From contig OY781105.1 of the NCBI GenBank assembly GCA_963676635.1, positions 1,302,001 to 1,366,000 of the forward strand: DNA of 64,000 bases, given 5' to 3'. The first letter of the stretch is position 1; every line of letters begins with the position of its first letter. The notes below the pieces were generated by a model. That model saw only the letters and a program-made list of their open reading frames with translations, did no database searches and had not been told where the DNA came from. The translations under genes and the position numbers were made by a program. This document shows, one piece after another, positions 1 to 9,287 of this stretch. The stretch is from GCA-002708315 sp963676635. GTDB lineage: Bacteria > Bacteroidota > Bacteroidia > Bacteroidales > F082.

Positions 1-342
1 CATACCCTTCCCGACTCAATTAACAACCAGGATTACTACAATAGTGATCTGCCAGCAAAGCCAAAAGGAGAAATAACAATCGATTTATCAGGCTTAACAG
101 AAGGGAACTATCAACTCAGCGTATATCAAACAGGATATATGCACAATGATCCTTATACATTATATTATAAATTTGGTAAGCCCTCGCAACTAACAAAGCC
201 ACAGGTAGAGTTCCTTAAGTATAAGAGCAGTGGCAAGCCTGATTATTCAGAGCTTGTTAAAATAAACTCATCAGGCAAGTTTAACCGTGATCTTTCCCTA
301 AAAGAAAATGACGTATATTTAATCTGTTTAAAAAAACTATAA
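1..342 (+). CDS. GH39-like beta-xylosidase, C-terminal fragment
   Basis: The frame is open from the first base and ends with TAA at 340-342, so this is the last 113 residues of a gene that begins outside the window. The tail reads QLTKPQVEFLKY, then VKINSSGKF, then LSLKENDVYLICL. This resembles the C-terminal beta-sandwich end of glycoside hydrolase family 39 beta-xylosidases, where a 'QVE..K....G.P' stretch is followed by 'LPLRENDVYLL'. An internal ATG at 139 is not a likely start because coding continues upstream without a break. The GH43 gene follows after 2 bases, so the two probably form an operon for xylan or arabinoxylan side-chain hydrolysis. The family call rests only on the tail; no catalytic residues are in view. 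Confidence 0.6.
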   Translation, partial: HTLPDSINNQDYYNSDLPAKPKGEITIDLSGLTEGNYQLSVYQTGYMHNDPYTLYYKFGKPSQLTKPQVEFLKYKSSGKPDYSELVKINSSGKFNRDLSLKENDVYLICLKKL

Positions 343-344
343 CC

Positions 345-1847
345 ATGAATAAGGCCACATTATCCTTTCTGTTTATAATATTATCCTTTTTTTCAGTAGC
401 ACAGTCTCAAAAAGAAGGAGTACAACCAAACACATATTTAAATCCGGTATTTTCCGGTGATTACCCCGATCCAAGTATTCTGGTTGACGGGAAAGATTAT
501 TATATGGTACATTCTTCTTTCGAGTACTATCCGGGATTATTAATATGGCATTCAAATGACCTCATTAACTGGACCCCGGTAACAAGTGCGCTACAAAAAT
601 ATGTGGGATCAGTATGGGCTCCTGATATGGTTAAATACAATGATAAATATTATATCTATTTCCCTGCCAGTGGGACAAATTATGTTATCTCTGCTGATAA
701 AATAACCGGACCATGGAGTGATCCTGTAGAGCTGAATGTAACTATGATAGACCCCGGACATGTTACAGATGATAAAGGAAATCGTTACCTCTATTTCAGT
801 AGTGGCAGTTACGTACCCTTATCAAAAGATGGTATGTCTATTACAGGCGATATTGTTCACAGCTATGACGGATGGGAAATACCTAATGAATGGTCAATTG
901 AGTGCTTCTGCATGGAAGGACCTAAACTCTTCAAACATGGCGATTACTACTATTTAACCGTAGCTGAAGGTGGAACAGCCGGACCACCAACAGGTCATAT
1001 GGTTGTTTCTGCACGTTCAAAATCACCACTGGGGCCATGGGAAAATTCACCATTCAATCCTATTATCAGGACAAAAACAAAAGATGAAAAATGGTGCTCT
1101 GTGGGACACGGTACTATATTTGAAGATGCGGAAGGTAAATGGTGGATGATGTTCCATGGCTATGAGAAAGACCATTATAACATGGGTCGCCAAACGCTTC
1201 TCCTGCCTGTTGAATGGACAAAAGACGGATGGTACAAGATTGCTGACGATGCAGACCTCAACAATCCTGTTAACAAAAAGATTATTTATCCTACCCAAAA
1301 ACCATTTACACTAAACGACAATTTCGAAGGATCAACACTTTCTCCACACTGGAGGTTTTTTGGAGGTGCAGATTCGGCAAGGTATAAGATTCATAACAAC
1401 AGTATTACCATTACAAGCAAAGGCAATTCAATACCTGAGAGCTCCCCTCTGTTGTGTATGCCCTCTGACCATTCTTATTCAGCACAAGTTGAAGTTACAA
1501 CTAATGGAGAAGCGTATGGCGGTCTGATTCTGTTTTATAATAAAGTTGCATATTCCGGAATATTGGCTGACAACTTAAACATCCTGTGTAATATAAGAGG
1601 ATGGCAGTTTGAAACAGAGAAAGATGTTATTGATGGCCATGTATTCCTGAAAATTGAAAATATTGATAACATAGTAAATATGTACTATAGTCTTAATGGA
1701 ACAGACTGGATCAAAATTGAAAACTCCCTGGAAGTATCAGGATATCATCATAATATCCTCAGCGGATTTATGAGTCTTAGAATAGGACTTGTATCTTTTG
1801 GCGATGGTGGTGTAACATTCAGCAATTTCAGATATTCGAAATTATAG
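345..1847 (+). CDS. GH43 beta-xylosidase / alpha-arabinofuranosidase, exported
   Basis: Glycoside hydrolase family 43 enzyme of 500 residues that should cleave xylose or arabinose from plant-type glycans. A signal peptide covers about residues 1-21 (hydrophobic core ending SVAQS), so it acts in the periplasm or outside. The five-blade propeller shows the family triad: base Asp42 in YPDPS, modulator Asp136 in MIDPG, and acid Glu191 in MEGPK. VWAPDMV is also typical. The C-terminal part (about 325-500, 'DNFEGSTLSPHWRFF') is the concanavalin-like beta-xylosidase C-terminal domain. The ATG lies 2 bases after the upstream GH39-like gene, indicating co-transcription. Substrate choice between xylose and arabinose cannot be read from the sequence. 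Confidence 0.9.
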   Translation: MNKATLSFLFIILSFFSVAQSQKEGVQPNTYLNPVFSGDYPDPSILVDGKDYYMVHSSFEYYPGLLIWHSNDLINWTPVTSALQKYVGSVWAPDMVKYNDKYYIYFPASGTNYVISADKITGPWSDPVELNVTMIDPGHVTDDKGNRYLYFSSGSYVPLSKDGMSITGDIVHSYDGWEIPNEWSIECFCMEGPKLFKHGDYYYLTVAEGGTAGPPTGHMVVSARSKSPLGPWENSPFNPIIRTKTKDEKWCSVGHGTIFEDAEGKWWMMFHGYEKDHYNMGRQTLLLPVEWTKDGWYKIADDADLNNPVNKKIIYPTQKPFTLNDNFEGSTLSPHWRFFGGADSARYKIHNNSITITSKGNSIPESSPLLCMPSDHSYSAQVEVTTNGEAYGGLILFYNKVAYSGILADNLNILCNIRGWQFETEKDVIDGHVFLKIENIDNIVNMYYSLNGTDWIKIENSLEVSGYHHNILSGFMSLRIGLVSFGDGGVTFSNFRYSKL

Positions 1848-1975
1848 GGCACTATCGGTGTCAAACTACTATATTGTTCTTTAAGAACTTATCGCGCACT
1901 ACTGCAGAAAAAGTTTATTAAATTATTTTTATCTTTACAGAAGCTTTAAAAAGGAATGTTTTAAGCCTCTGAATA

Positions 1976-3382
1976 ATGAAACATATTCATTTATTTATTA
2001 CTATTATGGTGCTTCTGCAAAGCTGTACCATAAATAATAACAGCCATTACATTGCAGGTTTTTGGGAAGGTCCTCATCCCACAAATACCAATAAAAAATT
2101 CTATATTTACATAAAATTGAACCAGGACTCAATCAAAGCATCAGGATTCTGGACAAAAAACAACTTCTTTGAATCTGGATTTGAGATCGACAGTGCTTCT
2201 ATAACCAATAACAGCATCAGTTTTTTTGTACCTAACTGGAATTGTTATTTTTCAGGGAAGATTTGTGACAGCAATTATATTAAAGGAGGATTCATGTGCG
2301 ATAATGAACCTTACGACACAGTTACTCTTACAAAAAATGATAATATTAAATACTATCTGACAGAAGCAAAGCCAAATTGTAATAATAATGGATATGAATA
2401 CCACTACAGCACACCTTATTATTTTGATTCTGCCATTATAGCCTCACGATATCAGTCGCCAAATGATTCGGCTTTTATTTACTCATTAATACCTGAAATA
2501 ATCAACAACCTTTACGGTAGAATTAATTCCTTTCTTTTAATTAAAAACAGTAAATTAATATGTGAAGAATATTTCTACGGTTATACCAATGATGATCTCC
2601 ATCAAATTGAATCAGTAACGAAAAGCATTACATCTTTATTAATCGGTATTGCCAAAGACCATGGGATGATATCAAACATTCATCAGCCATTATATCAAAT
2701 TTTTCCATCATATACAAACCTTATGTCAGGCGATTACCATCAAATAACACTTAGTAATGTACTTTCAATGACATCCGGCTTTTCAAATGAATACGAGCCT
2801 TACAAAGATTATGACAGGATTGAATTCTCATTAAATAGGCAACTTACAGACTATCCGGGCACAAAGTTCTGTTATGACGGAGGAAATACTGAGATACTTG
2901 GGGCAGTAATAAAAGAAAAAACCAAAATGTATGCTGATGAATTTGCAATGGAGTTCCTTTTTAAACCTTTAGATATCACCAAGTTTGACTGGAGCATATT
3001 CAAACAAGGAAGCTTTCCTTGCATGGGAGGGTCCTTACAAATGCTTCCAAGAGATATGTCTAAAATTGGTTTTTTGATCCTAAATAAGGGCTCCTATAAA
3101 AACAGACAAATAGTATCTTCAGAATGGATAAATGAATCTACATCAGTAAAAACTAAAACACATATGCAAGGCGACAATTATGCCTACCAGTGGTGGAACA
3201 TTACCCTAAAGTCGAACGGTAAGGAGTTCAATACCATATGGGCCAACGGATTTGGAAGCCAATTCATATATATTATTCCTCAATTAGACGTAGTTATTGT
3301 GACAACTGGATATAACTACGAAAACGACTCCTGGGCAATAACCAAAGGCATTAGCAAATACCTGTATTTACTGGACAACTAA
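1976..3382 (+). CDS. Serine hydrolase lipoprotein, beta-lactamase class C fold
   Basis: A 468-residue lipoprotein: the N-terminus ends in a lipobox, LLQSC with Cys17. About 150 residues with no recognised domain come before a class C beta-lactamase-type serine hydrolase domain. The catalytic Ser213-x-x-Lys216 is in ESVTKSITS, Tyr300 is in FCYDGGN, and the late glycine-rich strand is NGFGSQ. Relatives include 6-aminohexanoate-dimer hydrolase-like and penicillin-binding-protein-like esterases or peptidases. It has its own upstream region (1848-1975) with a weak TATCTTTA element at 1930-1937. It may not belong to the xylan operon. The substrate is unknown. Confidence 0.85.
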   Translation: MKHIHLFITIMVLLQSCTINNNSHYIAGFWEGPHPTNTNKKFYIYIKLNQDSIKASGFWTKNNFFESGFEIDSASITNNSISFFVPNWNCYFSGKICDSNYIKGGFMCDNEPYDTVTLTKNDNIKYYLTEAKPNCNNNGYEYHYSTPYYFDSAIIASRYQSPNDSAFIYSLIPEIINNLYGRINSFLLIKNSKLICEEYFYGYTNDDLHQIESVTKSITSLLIGIAKDHGMISNIHQPLYQIFPSYTNLMSGDYHQITLSNVLSMTSGFSNEYEPYKDYDRIEFSLNRQLTDYPGTKFCYDGGNTEILGAVIKEKTKMYADEFAMEFLFKPLDITKFDWSIFKQGSFPCMGGSLQMLPRDMSKIGFLILNKGSYKNRQIVSSEWINESTSVKTKTHMQGDNYAYQWWNITLKSNGKEFNTIWANGFGSQFIYIIPQLDVVIVTTGYNYENDSWAITKGISKYLYLLDN

Positions 3383-3467
3383 AATTCAGCAAACTACAAG
3401 CTATCAAGACTCCTGTATAAATTAAAATGATTTTCAACAAATTCCCAAATTGTACACCTAATTTCCT

Positions 3468-3475
3468 TATTTTTG
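3468..3475 (+). promoter_or_regulatory. Bacteroidota -7 promoter element for sucC
   Basis: TATTTTTG fits TAnnTTTG and lies 29 bases before the sucC ATG. A TTG at 3450-3452 could be the -33 element, but the 15-base spacer is short. Confidence 0.5.
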
Positions 3476-3504
3476 AAATCTTGTAAAATAATAACTAAAA
3501 ACAT

Positions 3505-4695
3505 ATGAACTTACACGAATATCAGGGAAAGTCAATTTTAAGGAAATATGGCGTTGCTGTACCTATGGGAATTGTTGCTGACAATCCGGAAGATGCCGTA
3601 AAAGCTGCTGCTGAAATACAAGAAAAAACCGGATCTGACAAATGGGCTGTTAAAGCACAGATTCACGCCGGTGGTCGCGGTAAAGGTGGTGGCGTTAAGA
3701 TTGCCAAATCACTGGAAGAGGTAAAACAATACGCTGACCAGATACTGGGTATGATGCTCGTTACTCCACAGACTAAGAAAGAAGGCAAACTTGTAAGTAA
3801 GATATTAATTGAACAGAACATCTATTATGAGGGCCCTGAACCTGTTGAAGAATACTACATGAGTATCCTACTTAACAGGGCAGAAGGCAAGAATATGGTT
3901 ATGTACTCACCGCGTGGCGGTATGAATATTGAACAGGTTGCCGAAGAAACACCTGAAGAAATATTCCATGAAATAATTGATCCTAACGTGGGGTTAACCG
4001 GATTTCAAGCCAGAAGAATTGCCTTTAATTTTAACCTTAGCGGCGTAGCTTTTAAACAAATGGTTAAATTTGTTTCAGCTCTTTATAAAGCATATGTTGA
4101 AGCAGACAGCAGTATGTTTGAGATAAATCCGGTTATTAAAGCTGCCGATGGAAAAATATTTGCTGCAGATTCCAAAGTTACTATTGACAACAACTCTCTT
4201 TATCGTCATCCTGATATTGCTGAAATGCGAGACCTGACAGAAGAAGATCCTGCAGAAGTTGAAGCTTCTCAGTTCGGACTTAACTTTATCAAGCTTGATG
4301 GTAATGTTGCATGTATGGTTAATGGTGCTGGACTTGCTATGGCTACTATGGATATGATTAAAATGTCGGGTGGTAATCCAGCCAACTTCCTGGATGTAGG
4401 TGGCACCGCTGATGCAAAACGTGTTGAAGAGGCATTCCGTATTATTCTTAAAGATCCTGCTGTGGAAGCTATTCTTGTTAATATTTTTGGCGGTATTGTA
4501 AGATGTGACAGAGTGGCTCAGGGAATTGTGGATGCATATAAGAACATTGGCAACATAGAGGTTCCTATTATTGTTCGTCTGCAGGGTACAAATGCAGACG
4601 AAGGTAAAGAGCTAATCGATTCTTCAGGACTTAAAGTTCACTCCGCTATTCAACTGGAAGAGGCTGCTCAACTTGTTAATACGCTTGTGAAATAA
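3505..4695 (+). CDS. sucC: Succinyl-CoA ligase (ADP-forming) beta subunit
   Basis: A 396-residue ATP-grasp protein. It begins MNLHEYQGKSILRKYGVAVP, the standard SucC start. It continues with the nucleotide-binding GGRGKGGGVKIAK, then FEINPV, then VNIFGGIVRCD, all diagnostic. With SucD it interconverts succinyl-CoA and succinate with ATP formation in the TCA pathway. SucD, which carries the phospho-histidine and is usually the next gene, is absent: a strong terminator follows 20 bases after the stop and the next gene is an unrelated permease. SucC should therefore be transcribed alone with its partner encoded elsewhere. The length is normal and the reading frame is clean. Confidence 0.97.
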   Translation: MNLHEYQGKSILRKYGVAVPMGIVADNPEDAVKAAAEIQEKTGSDKWAVKAQIHAGGRGKGGGVKIAKSLEEVKQYADQILGMMLVTPQTKKEGKLVSKILIEQNIYYEGPEPVEEYYMSILLNRAEGKNMVMYSPRGGMNIEQVAEETPEEIFHEIIDPNVGLTGFQARRIAFNFNLSGVAFKQMVKFVSALYKAYVEADSSMFEINPVIKAADGKIFAADSKVTIDNNSLYRHPDIAEMRDLTEEDPAEVEASQFGLNFIKLDGNVACMVNGAGLAMATMDMIKMSGGNPANFLDVGGTADAKRVEEAFRIILKDPAVEAILVNIFGGIVRCDRVAQGIVDAYKNIGNIEVPIIVRLQGTNADEGKELIDSSGLKVHSAIQLEEAAQLVNTLVK

Positions 4696-4715
4696 AATAC
4701 ACAAATACAAATGCA

Positions 4716-4747
4716 ACCGGAGCTGCTTTTGTAGTTCCGGTTTTTTT
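4716..4747 (+). terminator. Rho-independent terminator after sucC
   Basis: An 11-bp stem (4716-4726 with 4731-4741, two G-U pairs, TTTT loop) runs directly into a T7 tract. Confidence 0.9.
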
Positions 4748-4894
4748 ATGTCCGAAAATAATCTTGCACTCCAGATCATTACCAGACGCACTCGTAATAG
4801 CTATTTCAGTACCAAAATTATATAAGTCTTTTCCAAAATACTATAACACGTTTCATTGCTGAATGTTGTTATTTTGACAACAAACAATGATGTC

Positions 4895-6151
4895 ATGAAA
4901 GCAATAGATTACCTTTTCAGTTTTGCAACAGATTTTTTACAGATTCTCGGCGAAATGTCTCCATATCTGCTATTGGGATTCTTTTTTGCAGGGTTACTAT
5001 ATGCTTTTATTCCAAAAAAAGGGATAGAGAAATATCTTGGATCAGGGAAGATAAAGCCTTCTGTTCTTGCTTCATTGTTTGGGATTCCCCTTCCACTTTG
5101 TTCCTGTGGTGTTATTCCAACTGGCACTGCGCTCTATAAAAACGGAGCATCAAAAGGCAGCACTGTTTCTTTTCTTATTTCTACTCCACAAACAGGCGTT
5201 GATTCTATTCTGGCAACATTTTCATTAATGGGTCTGCCTTTTGCAATAATAAGACCTGTGGCTGCACTGATAACAGGTATCAGCGGAGGCGTAATAACAA
5301 GCTACATCACCTCAGATGAAGCACACCTTCAAATACCAACAACAAAATCAAATAAAAAAAAGAGTCTTTGGCAGAAAAGCATAGATGTATTCAAATACGG
5401 ATTTATTGAATTCATTCAGGATATTTCAAAATGGTTAGTAGTAGGACTTATTTTAGCAGCAGCAATATCGGCACTAATCCCACATGACTTCATCCAACTA
5501 TTAAACCTCCCTCCTATCCTACAAATGTTAATGATACTTACTGTTTCAATCCCTTTTTATATATGTGCGACAGGATCAATACCCCTTGCAGCAGTACTGA
5601 TAAGTCTGGGAATTAGCCCGGGAGCTGCATTTGTGCTCCTTATGGCAGGACCTGCAACAAATGCTGCTACAATTACAATGATAGGAAAAGTGCTGGGACG
5701 TAAAAGTCTATTTACTTACTTAATTATTATTATTGCTGGAGCCCTCGGCTTTGGAGTACTTATTGACTATGCACTGCCACTGGAGTGGTTCTCAAGCATA
5801 ATAGTACTACAAACACATAATCATGGAAACATACTTAACTGGTGGCAACTGACCTCTGCTATAGTACTTATGACACTTATTATCAATGGGTTTGTACTTA
5901 AATACATAAAAAACAGAAAAGAAAACAAAATAATAAATACTGATACAATGAATATCAAAATATTAAAAGTTAATGGAATGACCTGCAATCATTGCAAAAC
6001 AAATATTGAGAATAATCTTAGTACACTTCCTTCCGTAAATGAAGCAAAAGTAAACCTCAGTGATAACACAGTAACAATAACAGGGGATAACATTGATGTT
6101 AAAACAGCCCGAAGCACCATTGAGTCGTTAGGCTATGAAGTAGTTCCATAG
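4895..6151 (+). CDS. SO_0444-family heavy-metal permease fused to an HMA domain
   Basis: Membrane protein with about 8-10 hydrophobic segments of the DUF318/YraQ permease superfamily. The block GIPLPLCSCGVIPTG matches the SO_0444 Cu/Zn efflux subgroup, and PxxNAATI-type helices follow. The last 70 residues are a heavy-metal-associated domain with GMTCNHCKTNIE, the CxxC copper/zinc-binding loop. The likely role is metal efflux with a built-in cytosolic metal sensor or donor. The frame can start at TTG 4856, but ATG 4895 gives the natural N-terminus (MKAIDYLFSFATDF), so I chose it. It is followed by a LysR gene and a TauE/SafE gene on the same strand. The transported metal is inferred from the family. 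Confidence 0.88.
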   Translation: MKAIDYLFSFATDFLQILGEMSPYLLLGFFFAGLLYAFIPKKGIEKYLGSGKIKPSVLASLFGIPLPLCSCGVIPTGTALYKNGASKGSTVSFLISTPQTGVDSILATFSLMGLPFAIIRPVAALITGISGGVITSYITSDEAHLQIPTTKSNKKKSLWQKSIDVFKYGFIEFIQDISKWLVVGLILAAAISALIPHDFIQLLNLPPILQMLMILTVSIPFYICATGSIPLAAVLISLGISPGAAFVLLMAGPATNAATITMIGKVLGRKSLFTYLIIIIAGALGFGVLIDYALPLEWFSSIIVLQTHNHGNILNWWQLTSAIVLMTLIINGFVLKYIKNRKENKIINTDTMNIKILKVNGMTCNHCKTNIENNLSTLPSVNEAKVNLSDNTVTITGDNIDVKTARSTIESLGYEVVP

Positions 6152-6230
6152 CTGGCTCATACATTCAATTAAATATTAATAACAGCGGGCTCAATTTTTA
6201 TTAATTTTACAAAACAGGAAAAAACTGAGT

Positions 6231-7118
6231 ATGGATTACCGTGATACTGTTTTCTTAGCTGTTTCAGAGAACCTTAGCTTCTCAATTGCTGCACATGAAT
6301 TATTTATTAGTCAGCCAGCTGTTACTAATCATATAAAGGAGTTAGAAAACAAACTAAATGTTACTCTTTTCGAACGAAAGGGTAACAATATTTCACTAAC
6401 CAAGGCAGGCAGACTTACATATAACAGGTTAAAATCAATAAGACAACTTTACCGTGAACTGGAATTCGACATAGCACGCCTTAATGATTCTTTTAAAGGT
6501 ATATTTAGAATAGGTGCCAGCTCTACTATATCACAATATCTCATTCCGGAAGTAATTGCGTCGTTTCATAAAAGATATCCTAAAATAGAGTTGTTTATGC
6601 TTAACGGTAATTCATTTGAAATGGAACACAAACTGTTAAACAATGAGATTGACATGGCTCTTGTGGAGAATGAATCTTCACACAAAAACATCAAATACAC
6701 AGGCTTTCTGGAAGATGAAATTGTGGCTGTTACAAGCGTAAACAGCGTCTATTCAAAACGTAAGCATATTTCTATTCCCGATTTTAAAGAAATGCCCATT
6801 GTATTGAGAGAGCAAGGATCAGGAACATTACAGGTTATTCATAACGCTTTATTAAGAAACAGTATCATACTTGAAGAACTTAACACTGTGATACATCTGG
6901 GAAGCACAGAAGCCATCAAAAATTTTCTCCGTGATTTCGAAGGGATCGCACTCATTTCTGAAAAAGCAATTGAAAAAGAGCTGCAATTAAAAGAAATTGT
7001 AAGAATTAAAGTCAAAAACATCTCTCTTACCAGAAAATTCAGAATCGCTCTGCGCCATGGACAACCATCGGCATCAACAAAATTATTTATTGATTTCCTC
7101 TCTCATTATAACTTATAA
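6231..7118 (+). CDS. LysR-family transcriptional regulator
   Basis: A 295-residue LysR regulator. The N-terminal winged helix (about 3-60) includes FSIAAHELFISQPAVTNHIKELE and LFERKGNNISLTKAGR. A periplasmic-binding-like effector domain (about 90-293) follows, with 'GASSTISQYLIPEVIASFHKRYP', typical of the CysL/CbbR branch. The adjacent downstream gene (7190) is a TauE/SafE sulfite/sulfonate-type exporter with its own good promoter. That arrangement, and the CysL-like features, suggest this regulator controls sulfur or organic-acid traffic; this is inference. A weak TAatTTTA element lies at 6202-6209. Confidence 0.92.
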   Translation: MDYRDTVFLAVSENLSFSIAAHELFISQPAVTNHIKELENKLNVTLFERKGNNISLTKAGRLTYNRLKSIRQLYRELEFDIARLNDSFKGIFRIGASSTISQYLIPEVIASFHKRYPKIELFMLNGNSFEMEHKLLNNEIDMALVENESSHKNIKYTGFLEDEIVAVTSVNSVYSKRKHISIPDFKEMPIVLREQGSGTLQVIHNALLRNSIILEELNTVIHLGSTEAIKNFLRDFEGIALISEKAIEKELQLKEIVRIKVKNISLTRKFRIALRHGQPSASTKLFIDFLSHYNL

Positions 7119-7141
7119 TTATATTTAATAATATATTAGTA

Positions 7142-7173
7142 TTTGATTTAATTATGCACAAGGTGTAATTTTG
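7142..7173 (+). promoter_or_regulatory. Bacteroidota promoter for the TauE/SafE gene
   Basis: TTTG at 7142-7145 and TAATTTTG at 7166-7173 are separated by 20 bases, matching the sigma-ABfr consensus. The start codon is 16 bases downstream. Confidence 0.75.
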
Positions 7174-7189
7174 TACTGAAAAGACAAAC

Positions 7190-7906
7190 ATGGAATACAT
7201 CTTGATCATACTAATTGTACTAATAGCAAGTTTCCTCAAAGGAATAACAGGCTTTGGATTTGCACTTGTTTCCTTTCCACCATTATTAATATGGTACTCA
7301 CCTGTTGAGTTAATACCAGTTCTAATTATTTGTAATCTGGCAGCATCAATAATTATCGTACTTCAAAAAAAGGAACAGAATCTTGTAAACAAAAAGTTTA
7401 CAACACTAATATTATATGGCGCAGCTTTTACTTTTACAGGAGTGCTGGCTTTAAAATATGTACCTGATCATATAATTATAAAAATATTAGGCGCTTTCTT
7501 CGTTTTACTATCAATATTCTCGCTAGTGGGCAAAAACCGGACAATAAACTATCCTTTAATCTCCTATAAGATCGCTGGTGCAATTCTTGGCTTCCTTACG
7601 GGAAGTATATCAATAAGCGGACCACCTTTGGCATTATTTCTTAACACCGCCAAAGTCAATAATCAGGAATTTCGTGAAATATTTGCATGGTTCAGTATTG
7701 TAACATCTGTAATAGCTCTTACAGGATATGGTATAATGGGCCTACTTAATTCCCAACACCTTGAAAAAGCAGCTATATTTTTACCTATTCTGTTTTTAGG
7801 CTCTTTTTGTGGCAAAAGAATTAACAAGTTTATTCCTGTTACATTCTTTAAAAAGTCAGTTATATTTATCACCCTTGTTGCCAGTATATTATTGCTATTC
7901 AAATAA
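7190..7906 (+). CDS. TauE/SafE (TSUP) family membrane transporter
   Basis: A 238-residue integral membrane protein with about 7-8 helices. The opening repeat 'FLKGITGFGFALVSFPPLL' and the mid-protein echo 'GFLTGSISISGPPLALFL' are the paired half-repeats of the TSUP (DUF81) family, which exports sulfite, sulfoacetate or related anions. It sits just after a LysR regulator but has its own promoter at 7142-7173. The substrate cannot be assigned from sequence. Confidence 0.88.
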   Translation: MEYILIILIVLIASFLKGITGFGFALVSFPPLLIWYSPVELIPVLIICNLAASIIIVLQKKEQNLVNKKFTTLILYGAAFTFTGVLALKYVPDHIIIKILGAFFVLLSIFSLVGKNRTINYPLISYKIAGAILGFLTGSISISGPPLALFLNTAKVNNQEFREIFAWFSIVTSVIALTGYGIMGLLNSQHLEKAAIFLPILFLGSFCGKRINKFIPVTFFKKSVIFITLVASILLLFK

Positions 7907-7945
7907 AATTGCCAAATTAAAAGAACAGAAAAGATAATTTTATCT

Positions 7946-7953
7946 TATATTTG
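7946..7953 (+). promoter_or_regulatory. Probable -7 element upstream of the isoprenoid-synthase-like gene
   Basis: TATATTTG fits TAnnTTTG. It would give a 5' leader of roughly 140 bases before the ATG at 8100. No clear -33 TTG is seen. Confidence 0.45.
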
Positions 7954-8099
7954 ACAAAAATGGATAAACCCTGTCTGGGATAAAAAGGCCATATACCTTA
8001 TATTATATATACGCGTAATTAAAACAAAAAAAATCGTATAGTACAAACTGCACAAAAACAATATTTGAAAAGCGAAAATCTGTAAAAACGGTAAACTAA

Positions 8100-9116
8100 A
8101 TGGCAAACACTCTCAAAAATATTGTGCAATTACCACTGATTTTATGGAAGATAACCAGTAGCCTGTCGTTTCAAAAAAAATATCTTCATAACAACATTGA
8201 TTGTATCATTAATAAAGCTTTCGCAGAAAATGATGGTACAATTAAAACCAAAGACTCAACAAAAATATACCAATATTATGGATTGGCAGTACCAGCTATT
8301 CTTGGAGAAGCGTTCTGTGAATTACGAGGTGTTAAACTAACTGATGATGAAAGATGGGTTCTTACCTGTCTGGGCGCCATAACAGGTCTTTTTGATGATT
8401 TTATTGACGAGATGAAAATGTCGGAAGAACAAATTGAAAAACTAGTGCTTTACCCTGAAAAGGTTGTTCCCGATAACTCTTCGGAAAAACTCTTTCTTAA
8501 GTTTTATACAAGTGCACTTAAAACTTCAAACAAGCCGCAAAATATCAAAAGCCAACTTATAGAGGTACATCATGCCCAGTTAGCAAGCACTGAACAGGAA
8601 AACCCGGATACATCTTACAATCGTATTCTTGAAATAACACAACAAAAAGGTGGTGAGTCTGTTGTCTTTTACAGAACAGCACTCAACAATATTCCTGATA
8701 ATTCAGAAACAAAGGCTTTATTTCAACTGGGAGCTACAATGCAACTTGAAAATGACATTTTTGATATTTACAAAGACCACCAAGCAAGAATTAATACCAT
8801 TCCTGCAAGAACCAAAGATATAAAACACCTGAAGGAACTCTATGAATCAGAAATAACTAAATTCAAAGACCTAACATTTGCAATTAAAACCCCCGATAAA
8901 AACATAAAAAAGTTTCTTAACATGGTTATGCCTGTCTTAAACCGTGGTTTTGTCTGTCTTAAAAATTTACAAAAGCTGCAAACAATACATCAGGTCTTCA
9001 ATATTCAGAATTTTACAAGAAAACAACTTATATGCGATATGGAAAATCCTATAAACTTTCTGCTAACTGCTTATTATCAAGTAAAGCAAGACTATAAGAC
9101 TGAGAATAACAAATAA
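8100..9116 (+). CDS. Class I isoprenoid-synthase-like protein, function unknown
   Basis: A 338-residue all-helical protein carrying both metal-binding signatures of class I terpenoid synthases. The first Asp-rich motif is DDFIDE at 99-104 (in GLFDDFIDE), matching DDxxD. The second is NDIFDIYKD at 218-226, with Asn218, Asp222 and Asp226 spaced as in the NSE/DTE triad. An Arg192 lies in the segment between them (VVFYR). The fold family includes prenyl-diphosphate synthases, squalene/phytoene synthases and terpene cyclases; overall identity to any of these is low by eye. It stands alone between a TSUP transporter and a GWxTD gene, with 180-190-base gaps on both sides. No P450, cyclase or prenyltransferase partner is near. 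The metal motifs suggest activity on a prenyl diphosphate; the product is unknown. Confidence 0.6.
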   Translation: MANTLKNIVQLPLILWKITSSLSFQKKYLHNNIDCIINKAFAENDGTIKTKDSTKIYQYYGLAVPAILGEAFCELRGVKLTDDERWVLTCLGAITGLFDDFIDEMKMSEEQIEKLVLYPEKVVPDNSSEKLFLKFYTSALKTSNKPQNIKSQLIEVHHAQLASTEQENPDTSYNRILEITQQKGGESVVFYRTALNNIPDNSETKALFQLGATMQLENDIFDIYKDHQARINTIPARTKDIKHLKELYESEITKFKDLTFAIKTPDKNIKKFLNMVMPVLNRGFVCLKNLQKLQTIHQVFNIQNFTRKQLICDMENPINFLLTAYYQVKQDYKTENNK

Positions 9117-9236
9117 AAGAAAAACTTCAACTATTAGGATACATAATCACTATTTCTAATATAGACAATCCATAATATTTCACGCATTATAAGCTATATA
9201 CAACTTATACAGCAATACTTGCGTCTACTAAATATA

Positions 9237-9267
9237 TTGACATTTATTAAGTTTTAGATTAACTTTG
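9237..9267 (+). promoter_or_regulatory. Bacteroidota promoter for the GWxTD gene
   Basis: TTG at 9237-9239, a 20-base spacer, then TAACTTTG at 9260-9267. The ATG is 20 bases downstream. Confidence 0.75.
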
Positions 9268-9287
9268 CACGTTAAACAAGTATAAAA

